Numbered from the stretch's first letter, positions 1 through 6,741 are shown. The stretch is DNA of 8,709 bases from Candidatus Dormiibacterota bacterium (GCA_003136295.1 PLDZ01000163.1:5523-14231), one strand, 5' to 3'. The notes: generated from the letters alone by a model not told the origin. Made by a program: numbers and translations.

Positions 1-185
1 ACCGACGTGAGTCGGTCTGTGGATGCTGTCCGTCGCGCGGTCGAGGCAACGGGCGGCTGACCTTCCGTCCGCGGATCGTCGCGAGCGAGTTGGGGGATGA
101 GGCGATCCTGATCGGCGCGGTGGCATGGGCCCTCGAAGCGGCCCGCGATCACGTCTTCGAGCTGCGCCTCGCCGTCAGCGATTGA
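1..185 (+). CDS. ROK-family protein, C-terminal fragment with apparent -1 frameshift
   Basis: The 5' part lies outside the window. Frame 1 reads SVDAVRRAVEATGG and stops at TGA 58-60. From about position 60 the reading continues in frame 3 as TFRPRIVASELGDEAILIGA and on to TGA 183-185. The second stretch matches the usual end of ROK proteins, where a segment like 'VVPSALGEDAVLLGAA' precedes a final helix; the first resembles the helix just before it. One extra G in the GGGCGGC tract (51-57) would join the two. The gene is therefore either a pseudogene or carries a base-calling deletion. The end (ALEAARDHVFE) looks more like a ROK transcriptional repressor (NagC/XylR type) than a kinase, but no DNA-binding domain is in view. 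It converges on the ROK kinase with a 42-bp gap. Confidence 0.6.
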   Translation, partial: RRESVCGCCPSRGRGNGRLTFRPRIVASELGDEAILIGAVAWALEAARDHVFELRLAVSD

Positions 186-213
186 GGGTCAGGCGGTGTA
201 CGCCGCAGCCTCG

Positions 214-228
214 GCCACTGAAGGTGGC
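214..228. terminator. Weak hairpin between convergent ROK genes
   Basis: GCCAC and GTGGC form a 5-bp stem around a 5-nt loop in the short gap between the two convergent ROK genes. It overlaps the last base of the kinase stop codon and has no clear T run on either side. It may help bidirectional termination, but the support is thin. Confidence 0.22.
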
Positions 229-1193
229 TAGGATTGCCAGGAGCGAACCAGCCCGTCGTGCCCGACGGATCGCAGCGCCGCGGCAGCCGCGCCGAGCAAC
301 CCGGCGTCGTTGCCCAGGGCAGCGACGGTCAGGCGTGGCGGCGGCGCGAGGACCACGCGAGCAGCCAGTTCGTTCGCCAGCGGATCCAGCAACAGTTGTC
401 CGGCTGCGGCCATGCCGCCCCCGAAGATCACGAGCTCGATGTCCAGCACCGCGACCGCCGCAGCCAATGCCACCGCGAGCGCCGACACCGCATCGGACCA
501 GAGGCCGGTGGCGACGGGATCGCCCTCGATCACCAACTCGAGCACCGCCTCGGCGGGGAGCAGCCTGCCGGTTGCGTCGTTGTAGCGACGAGAGAGGGCC
601 GTGCCCGAGGCCACCATCTCGAGACAGCCGCGCCCGCCGCAGCCGCAGAGAGGCCCCTCCGGATCGAGCTGGAGGTGCCCGATCTCCCCGGCCAGACCAT
701 GCGAGCCCAGCAGCGGCCGGCCACCGCTGACCACCGCGCCGCCAACCCCGGTGCCGAGAATGACCATGAGGAAGTTGTCCGCGTCGCGCCCGGCTCCCAG
801 GACGGCCTCGGCCTGGGCGGCGGCGCGAGCGTCCTGGAGCAGGGTCACGCGGCGTCCCGTCCGCTCCTCGAGGTGACGCGCCAGCGCGGTATTGCGCCAG
901 CGCAGATTGGCGCTCCGGCGAGCGGTCCCCGAGGTCTCGTCGATAACCCCGGCCGTGGAGATGCCCACCGCCACGGCGGGCGTCCCTCGACGCTGTGCAA
1001 GGTCGGCCAAGCCGAGGGTCAGTGCCGCCACGGCTTCGACGAGCTCGGCCTCGCTCGCGTCGGGTGTTGCCACGCGTTCGCCCGCCGTCGGCCTCGCATC
1101 GGCGCCGACCAGCGCTCCCTTGATCCAGCTGCCGCCGATATCGATGGCGACGACGACAGGGCTCCCGTTGGGTGGCGTCAGCGCCTCGGTCAC
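228..1193 (-). CDS. ROK-family sugar kinase (likely amino-sugar or glucose kinase)
   Basis: This 321-aa cytoplasmic kinase transfers phosphate from ATP to a hexose. Visible ROK features are the phosphate-binding DIGGS at about 18-22, the catalytic Asp in LLQDARAAA (about 121), a second ATP-site glycine loop LGTGVGGA (146-153), the sugar-binding GEIGH (169-173), and the zinc-binding set H173 with CGCGGRGC (C183, C185, C190). The length is normal for ROK kinases. I chose the GTG at 1193 because GGAGAG sits 6 nt upstream. Starting at 1280 instead would add 29 residues with no family resemblance and run close to the nagA operator. The gene diverges from nagA across a dre-like operator, so N-acetylglucosamine or N-acetylmannosamine is a likely substrate. 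That is inference from context; glucokinase is the main alternative. Confidence 0.9.
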   Translation of the reverse strand: MTEALTPPNGSPVVVAIDIGGSWIKGALVGADARPTAGERVATPDASEAELVEAVAALTLGLADLAQRRGTPAVAVGISTAGVIDETSGTARRSANLRWRNTALARHLEERTGRRVTLLQDARAAAQAEAVLGAGRDADNFLMVILGTGVGGAVVSGGRPLLGSHGLAGEIGHLQLDPEGPLCGCGGRGCLEMVASGTALSRRYNDATGRLLPAEAVLELVIEGDPVATGLWSDAVSALAVALAAAVAVLDIELVIFGGGMAAAGQLLLDPLANELAARVVLAPPPRLTVAALGNDAGLLGAAAAALRSVGHDGLVRSWQS

Positions 1194-1199
1194 CGAGCG

Positions 1200-1205
1200 C
1201 TCTCC
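1200..1205 (-). promoter_or_regulatory. Shine-Dalgarno site fixing the ROK kinase start
   Basis: GGAGAG on the - strand lies 6 nt before the GTG at 1193. No comparable site precedes the ATG codons at 1280 or 1262, so this decides the start. Confidence 0.7.
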
Positions 1206-1298
1206 GCTTCCGGGATCGAAGACGTGTTCACGACGATTCACCACGGCTCCTACAGATGACATGCGTCGACTTTCGACCATCGTGTGGGCGATCAGTGG

Positions 1299-1307
1299 TC
1301 TATACCA
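1299..1307 (-). promoter_or_regulatory. Candidate extended -10 of the ROK kinase promoter
   Basis: On the - strand TGG-TATAGA fits an extended -10 (TGn plus TATAGA). No good -35 stands 16-18 bp upstream. Transcription would start near 1292, giving a leader of roughly 100 nt that holds the GGAGAG site. The element lies inside the dre-like palindrome. Confidence 0.45.
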
Positions 1308-1308
1308 T
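1303..1308 (+). promoter_or_regulatory. Candidate -10 of nagA, implying a leaderless mRNA
   Basis: TACCAT fits the actinobacterial TANNNT -10 pattern and ends 7 nt before the A of the nagA ATG, which places the transcription start at or next to the start codon. There is no Shine-Dalgarno site before this ATG. No convincing -35 was found. Confidence 0.4.
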
Positions 1309-1315
1309 CAGACAC

Positions 1316-2416
1316 ATGCGCCTTGGCGTCTTCGCTGCTCTGGTGGCGGGCAGCATCGTGCCCGGCGACGTCTCGATCGACGGTGGACGGGTGACCGGCG
1401 TCGGGCTCCTCCCCGCCGCCGCTGCCGGGCTGGCGGCGCCAGGTTTTGTCGACCTCCAGGTCAACGGTTTCGCAGGGGTCGACTTCGTGGCCGCTGACGC
1501 CGCCGGCTACGCTCGCGCCGGCGCGGCGCTGGCCGGAACGGGGGTCGTCGCCTATCAGCCGACCTTCATCAGCAGCCCGGTCGCCGCGTGCGTCGCTGCG
1601 ATCGCCAGGCTGGGCACCCTCGACGGCACACCGCTCGGGCCACGGGTGCTGCCGGCGCACCTGGAGGGGCCGTTTCTCTCCCGGGTGCAGCACGGGGCCC
1701 ACAATCCTGAGTACCTGCTCGCCGGAGACACCGCCCTGGCCGACGCCCTGTGCGCCGCCGGTCCAGTGGGCTACGTCACCGTGGCGCCGGAGATCGACTA
1801 CGGTTTGGAGCTGATCGAACACCTTGCAGGCCGAGGGGTTGTCATCTCCTTGGGCCACAGCGACGCCGACGGCGATACCGCCATCGCCGCCTTCGACCGC
1901 GGCGCCCGGGCGGTGACGCACATCTTCAACGCCATGCGCAGGTGGGCAGCGCGCGATCCCGGACTTCCCGGCGTTGCCCTGTCCCGATCCGACGTCTTTG
2001 TTACCGCCATCGTTGACAACATCCACCTCGCTCCCGAGACCGGGCGACTGCTGATCGCCGCGGTGGGCGATCGGCTCGTGCTGATCACCGATGCCATCGA
2101 GGCAGCCGGCCGAGGTGACGGCCTCTACCGCCTCGGAGATCGCGCCGTGCACGTCCGCGGGGCGGAGGCTCGGCTCGCCGATGGCACCCTGGCAGGCAGC
2201 GTCCTCTCGATGGATCAGGCGGTGCGCAACCTGGTCTCGCTCGGCGCGAGCCTGGAGTTCGCGTTGGCTGCCGCAAGCCGGAACCCGGCGCGTCTGCTGC
2301 GACGCGACGATCTCGGCGAGCTGCAGGTTGGCGGGCCGGCCGACATCGTGGTCCTCGACGACCGCCTGGAGGTGCGCCGGACGCTGGTCGGCGGCGCCGA
2401 GGTCTACGCCGCCTGA
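1316..2416 (+). CDS. nagA: N-acetylglucosamine-6-phosphate deacetylase
   Basis: This 366-aa amidohydrolase removes acetate from GlcNAc-6-P to give glucosamine-6-P, a step in chitin use and cell-wall recycling. Family motifs appear in order: APGFVDLQVNG (41-51, where NagA has QxN instead of HxH), AHLEGPF with metal ligand E117, GHSDAD with H181, THIFNAM with H202, DNIHLAP (H237), and ITDAIEAAG with the catalytic D259. The C-terminal small sandwich domain ends in GGPADIVVLDD. The length is normal for the family. I took the ATG at 1316 because the protein then begins with the short N-terminal beta segment typical of NagA. The open frame extends further upstream, but only into the kinase and operator. 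No Shine-Dalgarno precedes this ATG, so translation is probably leaderless. Regulation is likely through the dre-like site. Confidence 0.95.
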   Translation: MRLGVFAALVAGSIVPGDVSIDGGRVTGVGLLPAAAAGLAAPGFVDLQVNGFAGVDFVAADAAGYARAGAALAGTGVVAYQPTFISSPVAACVAAIARLGTLDGTPLGPRVLPAHLEGPFLSRVQHGAHNPEYLLAGDTALADALCAAGPVGYVTVAPEIDYGLELIEHLAGRGVVISLGHSDADGDTAIAAFDRGARAVTHIFNAMRRWAARDPGLPGVALSRSDVFVTAIVDNIHLAPETGRLLIAAVGDRLVLITDAIEAAGRGDGLYRLGDRAVHVRGAEARLADGTLAGSVLSMDQAVRNLVSLGASLEFALAAASRNPARLLRRDDLGELQVGGPADIVVLDDRLEVRRTLVGGAEVYAA

Positions 2417-2509
2417 GGGCTGTTCGTGCGAACTCGACCATGCCTGCGGTGTCGATCGACCCGAAGAGTCCCCCGCCGAGCTTGTCCACGTCATCGCACG
2501 ACTGCGCAC

Positions 2510-2541
2510 GGCCGACTCCGAGCCGACGGCCGGACTCCGAG
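2510..2541. repeat. Two-copy direct repeat
   Basis: GGCCGACTCCGAG (2510-2522) recurs as GGCCGGACTCCGAG (2529-2541 plus its leading G) about 19 bp later with one inserted G. It is too short to assign a role. Confidence 0.4.
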
Positions 2542-2575
2542 ATCGCGGGACCTCGCCTGAGGCTATTTCAATTCC

Positions 2576-2605
2576 TTGCTCCTCGATGACACCGCGGACT
2601 AGCAT
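2576..2605 (+). promoter_or_regulatory. Candidate sigma-70-type promoter for the duplicated-domain gene
   Basis: TTGCTC (2576-2581) and TAGCAT (2600-2605) are separated by 18 bp. The -10 fits TANNNT and the -35 keeps TTG. Transcription would begin near 2612, leaving a leader of about 45 nt with a good ribosome binding site. Confidence 0.4.
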
Positions 2606-2655
2606 GGCCCACCCAGAGAGTGGCCGCACCGCGGCCCGGACGTGGAGGTTGAGGC

Positions 2656-3411
2656 ATGGCACGTGGAGCACTCGCGTTTCCAGTTCTTCCCGGAAAGAGT
2701 GAGGCGGACGTCAGGCGCGTCGCCGAGCGGTTCAAGGAAGATCCCATGGGCTATTGGGAATCCAGGCGATCCCAGGGGATCTCTCTCGAACGCGCGTACT
2801 GGCAGCACACGCCGATGGGCGACTTCGTGATCGCCTACGTGGAGTCCACCAAAGGGACTCTGGGCGATGCGTTCGGCTCGGCTGCGCAGGACAACACGCC
2901 CATCGGCAAGTTCTTCGCCGAGACGGTGAAGGACGTGCACGGGATCGATATCACCCAGCCGCCGGAAGGCCCCCCGCCCGAGGTCGTGGCCGAGTGGTCC
3001 GATCCTCAGGTGACGACGCGCGGTAAGGGGCTCGCATTCATGGCGCCGATCATCCCGGAGATGGAGGCATTTGCGAGAACCTGGGCTGCCGACGCATTCA
3101 GCCGCGACGGCATGACGGTATCCCGCCGTGCGCTCAAGCAGAACATCGAGATTGTGACCCTGATGCAAACTCCCCAGGGCCCGGTCACCGCTGTGTACGT
3201 CGAGGGCGAGGATCCGGTGCGGGGAAACGCTCAGTTCGCAGCGTCGACCTCCGAGTTCGACGTGTGGTTCAAGGAGAATCTCAGCAAGATCTATCCACCG
3301 TTCATCGATTTCGGCCAGCCGATTCCAGGGCTCACCGAGATCTTCGACTCTGAGACGCTTGCCGGTGTCGACGTCACCGGTCGGTCGACGCAAGCGCGCA
3401 CAACCGCGTAA
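2656..3411 (+). CDS. Unknown protein with two tandem copies of a ~115-residue domain
   Basis: I do not recognise this 251-aa protein. It has no signal peptide or membrane segment. It is built from two related halves: residues about 2-117 and 121-232. ARGALAFPVLPG (2-13) pairs with TRGKGLAFMAPI (121-132). TPMGDFVIAYVE (52-63) pairs with TPQGPVTAVYVE (172-183). FGSAAQDNTPIGKFFAET (73-90) pairs with FAASTSEFDVWFKENL (194-209). ITQP (99-102) pairs with FGQP (219-222). The order (strand, long helix, strand, strand, helix) suggests a ferredoxin-like or dimeric alpha/beta-barrel fold, where tandem copies mimic a dimer; that is inference. The ATG is well supported by GGAGG at 2644-2648, 7 nt upstream. 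The gene has its own candidate promoter and ends before a strong hairpin, so it is probably monocistronic. Confidence 0.85.
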   Translation: MARGALAFPVLPGKSEADVRRVAERFKEDPMGYWESRRSQGISLERAYWQHTPMGDFVIAYVESTKGTLGDAFGSAAQDNTPIGKFFAETVKDVHGIDITQPPEGPPPEVVAEWSDPQVTTRGKGLAFMAPIIPEMEAFARTWAADAFSRDGMTVSRRALKQNIEIVTLMQTPQGPVTAVYVEGEDPVRGNAQFAASTSEFDVWFKENLSKIYPPFIDFGQPIPGLTEIFDSETLAGVDVTGRSTQARTTA

Positions 3412-3429
3412 GCATCTGAGGTCGCCGAC

Positions 3430-3461
3430 GCGCTCGGCAGAGTCGATACTCTGCCGGGCGC
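3430..3461. terminator. Strong bidirectional terminator hairpin
   Basis: GGCAGAGT and ACTCTGCC pair perfectly around a CGAT loop. The stem extends outward through GCGCTC/GGGCGC to 14 bp with a single G-U. It lies between two convergent genes, 18 bp after one stop and 17 bp from the other. On the + strand only a short T run follows (CAAACCTTT), so it is a stem-dominated terminator of the kind common in high-GC bacteria. Confidence 0.8.
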
Positions 3462-3478
3462 CAAACCTTTCGGTGTCT

Positions 3479-5188
3479 TCAGTCCTCAGGCCCTTCGTTG
3501 TCGGCTGGCAATGGGACTACTTGACCTCCAGGGGTGGTAAGGCTGGTGTGCGTCACGCCGAAGTAGGTGAGGGGATCGGAACCCTCTGCACTGACAAAGT
3601 ACGTGCCGGCGGCGAGCCCGGTCGGAACGGCGATCGTGCTGGTAAAGGATCCATCCGACGCGACAGTCGCTGAGGCCACGGCGGTTCCACTGAGACAGTC
3701 TGGCTCGCCACAGTTGAACCGAACCTCCACCGTGTCACCAGGTGAGAAATGGGCTCCGCTTAAAGTGACCGCCGTACCTGGGCGCACGGTCGCCGGGAGT
3801 GAGACAGTTGGAAAAAGGATCGGCGGTGAGGGTGGGCCACTGAAGTTGAACTCCTGGTTGAGATCGCCAAGCAGGGGATTATTCTCGCGCACGGACTGTC
3901 GAGAGTCCGGCCGGCCATCGTTGGCAGGATCAAGGCGCTGGGCGTTGAGGAATGTGTCCTCGATAAACTTGTTGTACGCGTCGAAAGAGAGCGTTTGATG
4001 ATCGATGTACCCCTGCCTCGCGTAAGGACTGATGAGGATGCCGGGGACTCGCATCCCATAGCCGAGAGCATCCACTGTCGGTGGCACCACATGATCGTAT
4101 TCGCCGCCGCCGTCATCCCAAGCAAGCAGAATCGCTGTGCTATCCCATTCAGGGCTGGACTCGATCGCATTGATGACGTTGACGGCGAATTCCTCGCTGC
4201 CTGGATTCGTACTGACGCCCGGATGGCCGCTCTGAAAGTTGTTGGGAATGACCCACGAAACCGCAGGCAGGTTGTCGGATGCGAGGGCGCTGTAGAAGGC
4301 GCTCTGCACCGAGATGTTGGCGAGCTGCTGATCCTGCTGCACATCGAGGAACCACGGGAGTGGGTTCCACCAGATATGCGTGCCTTGACTGGACCCCTTG
4401 CTCATCGTGCAGCCAGTGGAGGAGCACACTGGCTGGGTCCCATCAGCATTGTAGTACCCCCAGCTGACACCGTACGTGTGCAGCAGGTACGTCATGTCAG
4501 TCCACGGCAGCGTATTTGACGCCGGCCAGGTGTTCCAACCAGGAAACCCCATTTTGGGCGTCCCAGTACAGCTCATGGGATTGGTCGGAGAGGTGCAGCT
4601 GGCAGCCCATTCGGACAGGAGGAACACGTGGGAGGGGAAGCTCCAGGAGGTAACCTGCTCGAAGAGGTTGTCCTCCAGGGTGTAGTCCTGCGCGTACCGC
4701 CAGAATATCGGGATGTCGCTGGCGTTGTAGTAGCCGATAGACGAAGTTGCTGTGCATTTGCAAGCGCTCTGCTGCTCGTGCAGATAGCCGTCCATCTTGC
4801 CTTTGTCGATGTCGGCAACTACGGCGGCATGTGTATGGGGCATGTCGTGCGGATAGCCGTCCGGGATGGGATTGTGGTATGGCGCTTGACACTGGCGGGT
4901 CGCCGGGTTAGGTACGCACGCGGTCGAGGGGATACCATTTGCTCCGGCGAACGTGCCGAAGTAGTTGTCAAAGGTGTGGTTCTCCAACATCAGAACCACC
5001 ACGTGTTTGATGGGCGAAACGGTCGCTTGCGCGCGGGGCGCGCTCCCTGTGTAGACCATCACTGTGCCGGCAGAGCCTGCGACAAGTCCCGCAAGCGCGA
5101 GACTTCGGAGCAGCGTGCGCTGACCCCGCCGAGGCGCCCTGCTCGGCACTCCTGAGGGGGGGCCGGGGTCGTCAGTCGCGATTCTCAC
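3479..5188 (-). CDS. Secreted phosphoesterase (phospholipase C / acid phosphatase family) with C-terminal Ig-like domain
   Basis: This 569-aa protein belongs to the phosphoesterase family of bacterial phospholipases C and AcpA-type acid phosphatases, which hydrolyse phosphate esters outside the cytoplasm. Residues 1-55 form an export signal: an RR pair (20-21) in a partly Tat-like context, a hydrophobic stretch (26-45) and a likely cleavage after APRAQA (55). The domain begins at HVVVLMLENHTFDNYFGTF (62-80), with E69 and N70 expected as metal ligands. It continues through SFPSH (183-187) and AWDDGGGEYDHV (356-367), with D358/D359 expected as ligands. An Ig-like beta domain fills about 458-550 (PGTAVTLSGAHFSPGDTVEV). 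I took the GTG at 5188 because GGGAGG lies 7 nt upstream; the TTG at 5203 is an alternative. Whether the substrate is a phospholipid or a phosphomonoester cannot be told. The gene follows gdh with a 155-bp gap, so it may have its own promoter, though I found no clear one. Confidence 0.9.
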   Translation of the reverse strand: MRIATDDPGPPSGVPSRAPRRGQRTLLRSLALAGLVAGSAGTVMVYTGSAPRAQATVSPIKHVVVLMLENHTFDNYFGTFAGANGIPSTACVPNPATRQCQAPYHNPIPDGYPHDMPHTHAAVVADIDKGKMDGYLHEQQSACKCTATSSIGYYNASDIPIFWRYAQDYTLEDNLFEQVTSWSFPSHVFLLSEWAASCTSPTNPMSCTGTPKMGFPGWNTWPASNTLPWTDMTYLLHTYGVSWGYYNADGTQPVCSSTGCTMSKGSSQGTHIWWNPLPWFLDVQQDQQLANISVQSAFYSALASDNLPAVSWVIPNNFQSGHPGVSTNPGSEEFAVNVINAIESSPEWDSTAILLAWDDGGGEYDHVVPPTVDALGYGMRVPGILISPYARQGYIDHQTLSFDAYNKFIEDTFLNAQRLDPANDGRPDSRQSVRENNPLLGDLNQEFNFSGPPSPPILFPTVSLPATVRPGTAVTLSGAHFSPGDTVEVRFNCGEPDCLSGTAVASATVASDGSFTSTIAVPTGLAAGTYFVSAEGSDPLTYFGVTHTSLTTPGGQVVPLPADNEGPED

Positions 5189-5195
5189 CTCGCCA

Positions 5196-5201
5196 CCTCC
5201 C
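5196..5201 (-). promoter_or_regulatory. Shine-Dalgarno site fixing the phosphoesterase start
   Basis: GGGAGG on the - strand is followed by a 7-nt spacer and GTG at 5188. It overlaps the rival TTG start at 5203, which therefore could not use it. Confidence 0.75.
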
Positions 5202-5343
5202 AACGATCCAACGGTGCCCCCCTGAGCATGCCGTCATCGGAGGCGAAGAGTACCACGGAGACGGGAACAATACTTCAGATCGGAACGCGTCCAGGCGAAG
5301 TACCGGACCATGTCGCACTACTCCGCTCGCGCGGTTATCTGTC

Positions 5344-6624
5344 TCAGGGATAGATGCCGCGATCAGTCGTCGCTTCAGCGACCCGCTCGATGGCGAGGAA
5401 GTACGCGCCTTGGCGCAGTGAGACCTCGTGCTGCTTGGACATATCCCACACCTCCGTGAACGCGCGGTGCATCACCTTCTCGAGGCGAGCATTGATCTCG
5501 TCCTCGTCCCAGAAGAACGACTGCAGATCCTGCACCCACTCGAAGTACGAGACCGTCACACCGCCCGCATTTGCGAGGACGTCAGGCACCACGGTGATGC
5601 CGCGCTGCTCGAGCAGCACGTCCGCGTCCGGAGAGATCGGGCCGTTGGCTGCCTCGAGGACGAGTCTGGCCTGAATGCGCGCGGCGTTCTCGCCGGTGAT
5701 CTGGTTCTCGAGTGCAGCGGGCACGAGCACATCGCAGGGCACCTCGAGGACCTCACTGCCCATGATGGCGGTGGCGCCCGGGAACCCGGTGACGCTGCCC
5801 GTTGACTGTTTGTGGGCGATCACGGCGTCGACGTCGAGGCCCGCGGCATTGTGGATTGCGCCAGTGCTGTCAGAAACCGCGACGATGGTGAAGCCCTGCG
5901 CTGCCATGAGACGCGCCGCGACCGATCCCGCATTGCCGAATCCCTGGATCGCGACGGTGGAGCCCATGGGGTCGATACCAAGGCGCTTGCACACTTCGAG
6001 CGCGACGAACATCACACCCCGGCCTGTCGCCGCGTTGCGCCCTTGACTTCCGCCAACGGACAGCGGCTTGCCGGTGACCACCGCTGGAGTCGAGAAACCA
6101 TGCTCCATTGAGATCGTGTCCATGATCCAGGCCATGATCTTCGGCGAGGTGTTCACGTCGGGAGCCGGGATGTCGTATTCGGGACCGATGATGATGCTGA
6201 TCTCGGTGGCATAGCGCCTCGTCATCCGCTCCAGCTCGCCCTCGCTGAGCCGTTTGGGATCGACCACGATGCCGCCCTTGGCGCCGCCGAACGGCAGTCC
6301 GGCGATGGCACATTTCCACGTCATCCACATCGCCAGGGCCTTGACCTCGTCAAGCGTCACACCCTGGTGGAAGCGGATGCCGCCCTTGGCAGGCCCCCGG
6401 GCCATGTTGTGCTGGACGCGGTAGCCTTCGAAGACGCGCACCGTGCCGTTGTCCATCTTCACCGGGAAGCTCACGATGAGCTGGCGTTTCACCTCGCGGA
6501 GCACCGCGCGAAGACCGGACTCGAGGTTGATCAACTCCGCGACTTGATCGAACTGCCGCTGCGCGTTGTGCCACGGATTTTCCTCGGGCGCAGTGGTTAC
6601 AGGCATGGTTGCGATCGCATTCAC
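5344..6624 (-). CDS. gdhA: Glutamate dehydrogenase (Glu/Leu/Phe/Val dehydrogenase family), probably NAD-dependent
   Basis: This 426-aa cytoplasmic enzyme interconverts glutamate and 2-oxoglutarate plus ammonia, linking carbon and nitrogen metabolism. Family landmarks are the substrate-site GPAKGGIRF with K80, WKCAIAGLPFGGAKGG (103-118) with K104 and catalytic K116, PAPDVNT with D156, the Rossmann loop QGFGNAG (227-233), PAALENQI, EAANGP and PDVLANAGGVTVSYFEW. The acidic residue D252 at the end of the second Rossmann strand (VAVSDSTG) favours NAD over NADP. The length is that of the small hexameric enzymes. The GTG at 6624 has GAGG 7 nt upstream. The gene lies about 120-130 bp after the tetR/small-ORF pair on the same strand and may be co-transcribed with it; no clear separate promoter was found. 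Confidence 0.95.
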   Translation of the reverse strand: MNAIATMPVTTAPEENPWHNAQRQFDQVAELINLESGLRAVLREVKRQLIVSFPVKMDNGTVRVFEGYRVQHNMARGPAKGGIRFHQGVTLDEVKALAMWMTWKCAIAGLPFGGAKGGIVVDPKRLSEGELERMTRRYATEISIIIGPEYDIPAPDVNTSPKIMAWIMDTISMEHGFSTPAVVTGKPLSVGGSQGRNAATGRGVMFVALEVCKRLGIDPMGSTVAIQGFGNAGSVAARLMAAQGFTIVAVSDSTGAIHNAAGLDVDAVIAHKQSTGSVTGFPGATAIMGSEVLEVPCDVLVPAALENQITGENAARIQARLVLEAANGPISPDADVLLEQRGITVVPDVLANAGGVTVSYFEWVQDLQSFFWDEDEINARLEKVMHRAFTEVWDMSKQHEVSLRQGAYFLAIERVAEATTDRGIYP

Positions 6625-6741
6625 CTGGACACCTCAGCGGACCGGCGGCGCCATCGTCGCAATTCGGCTCGCCGCCACCGAGCCTACCTCTCCATGACGG
6701 GGTTGCGGTTGAGCCCGCCATTGAACTCACACATCTCCGCT

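Larger units (their letters stand above)
1294..1309. promoter_or_regulatory. dre-like operator (DasR/NagR type) between ROK kinase and nagA
   Basis: The sequence AGTGGTCTATACCATC is very close to the DasR-responsive element known from Streptomyces, whose core is TGGTCTAGACCA; the core here differs at one base. DasR/NagR are GntR-family (HutC-type) repressors released by glucosamine-6-P or GlcNAc-6-P. The site sits 6 bp before the nagA ATG and overlaps candidate -10 elements in both directions, so a bound repressor would block nagA and the divergent kinase together. No GntR gene lies in the window; the regulator would act in trans. The match is seen in the sequence; the identity of the regulator is inference. 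Confidence 0.8.
2417..2655. other. Intergenic spacer after nagA
   Basis: I see no convincing gene in this 239-bp stretch. It contains a short GTTCG-TG-CGAAC inverted repeat just after the nagA stop (2422-2433), a 10-bp palindrome GTCGATCGAC (2451-2460), a short imperfect direct repeat (2510-2541) and, near its 3' end, a candidate promoter for the next gene. No T-rich terminator is obvious. Confidence 0.5.

Noticed and set aside
234..1259. 341-codon + strand open frame opposite the ROK kinase
   Set aside because: It is the antisense shadow of a gene with all ROK motifs. Its composition (many Gln, Arg, His and Gly) matches no family I know, and it has no start signal.
1194..1280. N-terminal extension of the ROK kinase to an ATG at 1280
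   Set aside because: The extra 29 residues do not resemble ROK N-termini. A clear GGAGAG site directs translation to the GTG at 1193.
1292..2671. 459-codon - strand open frame opposite nagA
   Set aside because: nagA on the + strand carries every catalytic motif. This frame is a high-GC antisense shadow spanning the intergenic region as well.
2599..3393. 264-codon - strand open frame opposite the duplicated-domain gene
   Set aside because: The + strand frame has a strong Shine-Dalgarno site and internal repeat structure. This one has neither and reads as His/Arg-rich antisense.
5323..5334. CCGC/GCGG hairpin after gdh as a terminator
   Set aside because: The stem is only 4 bp and is not followed by a T run on the - strand.
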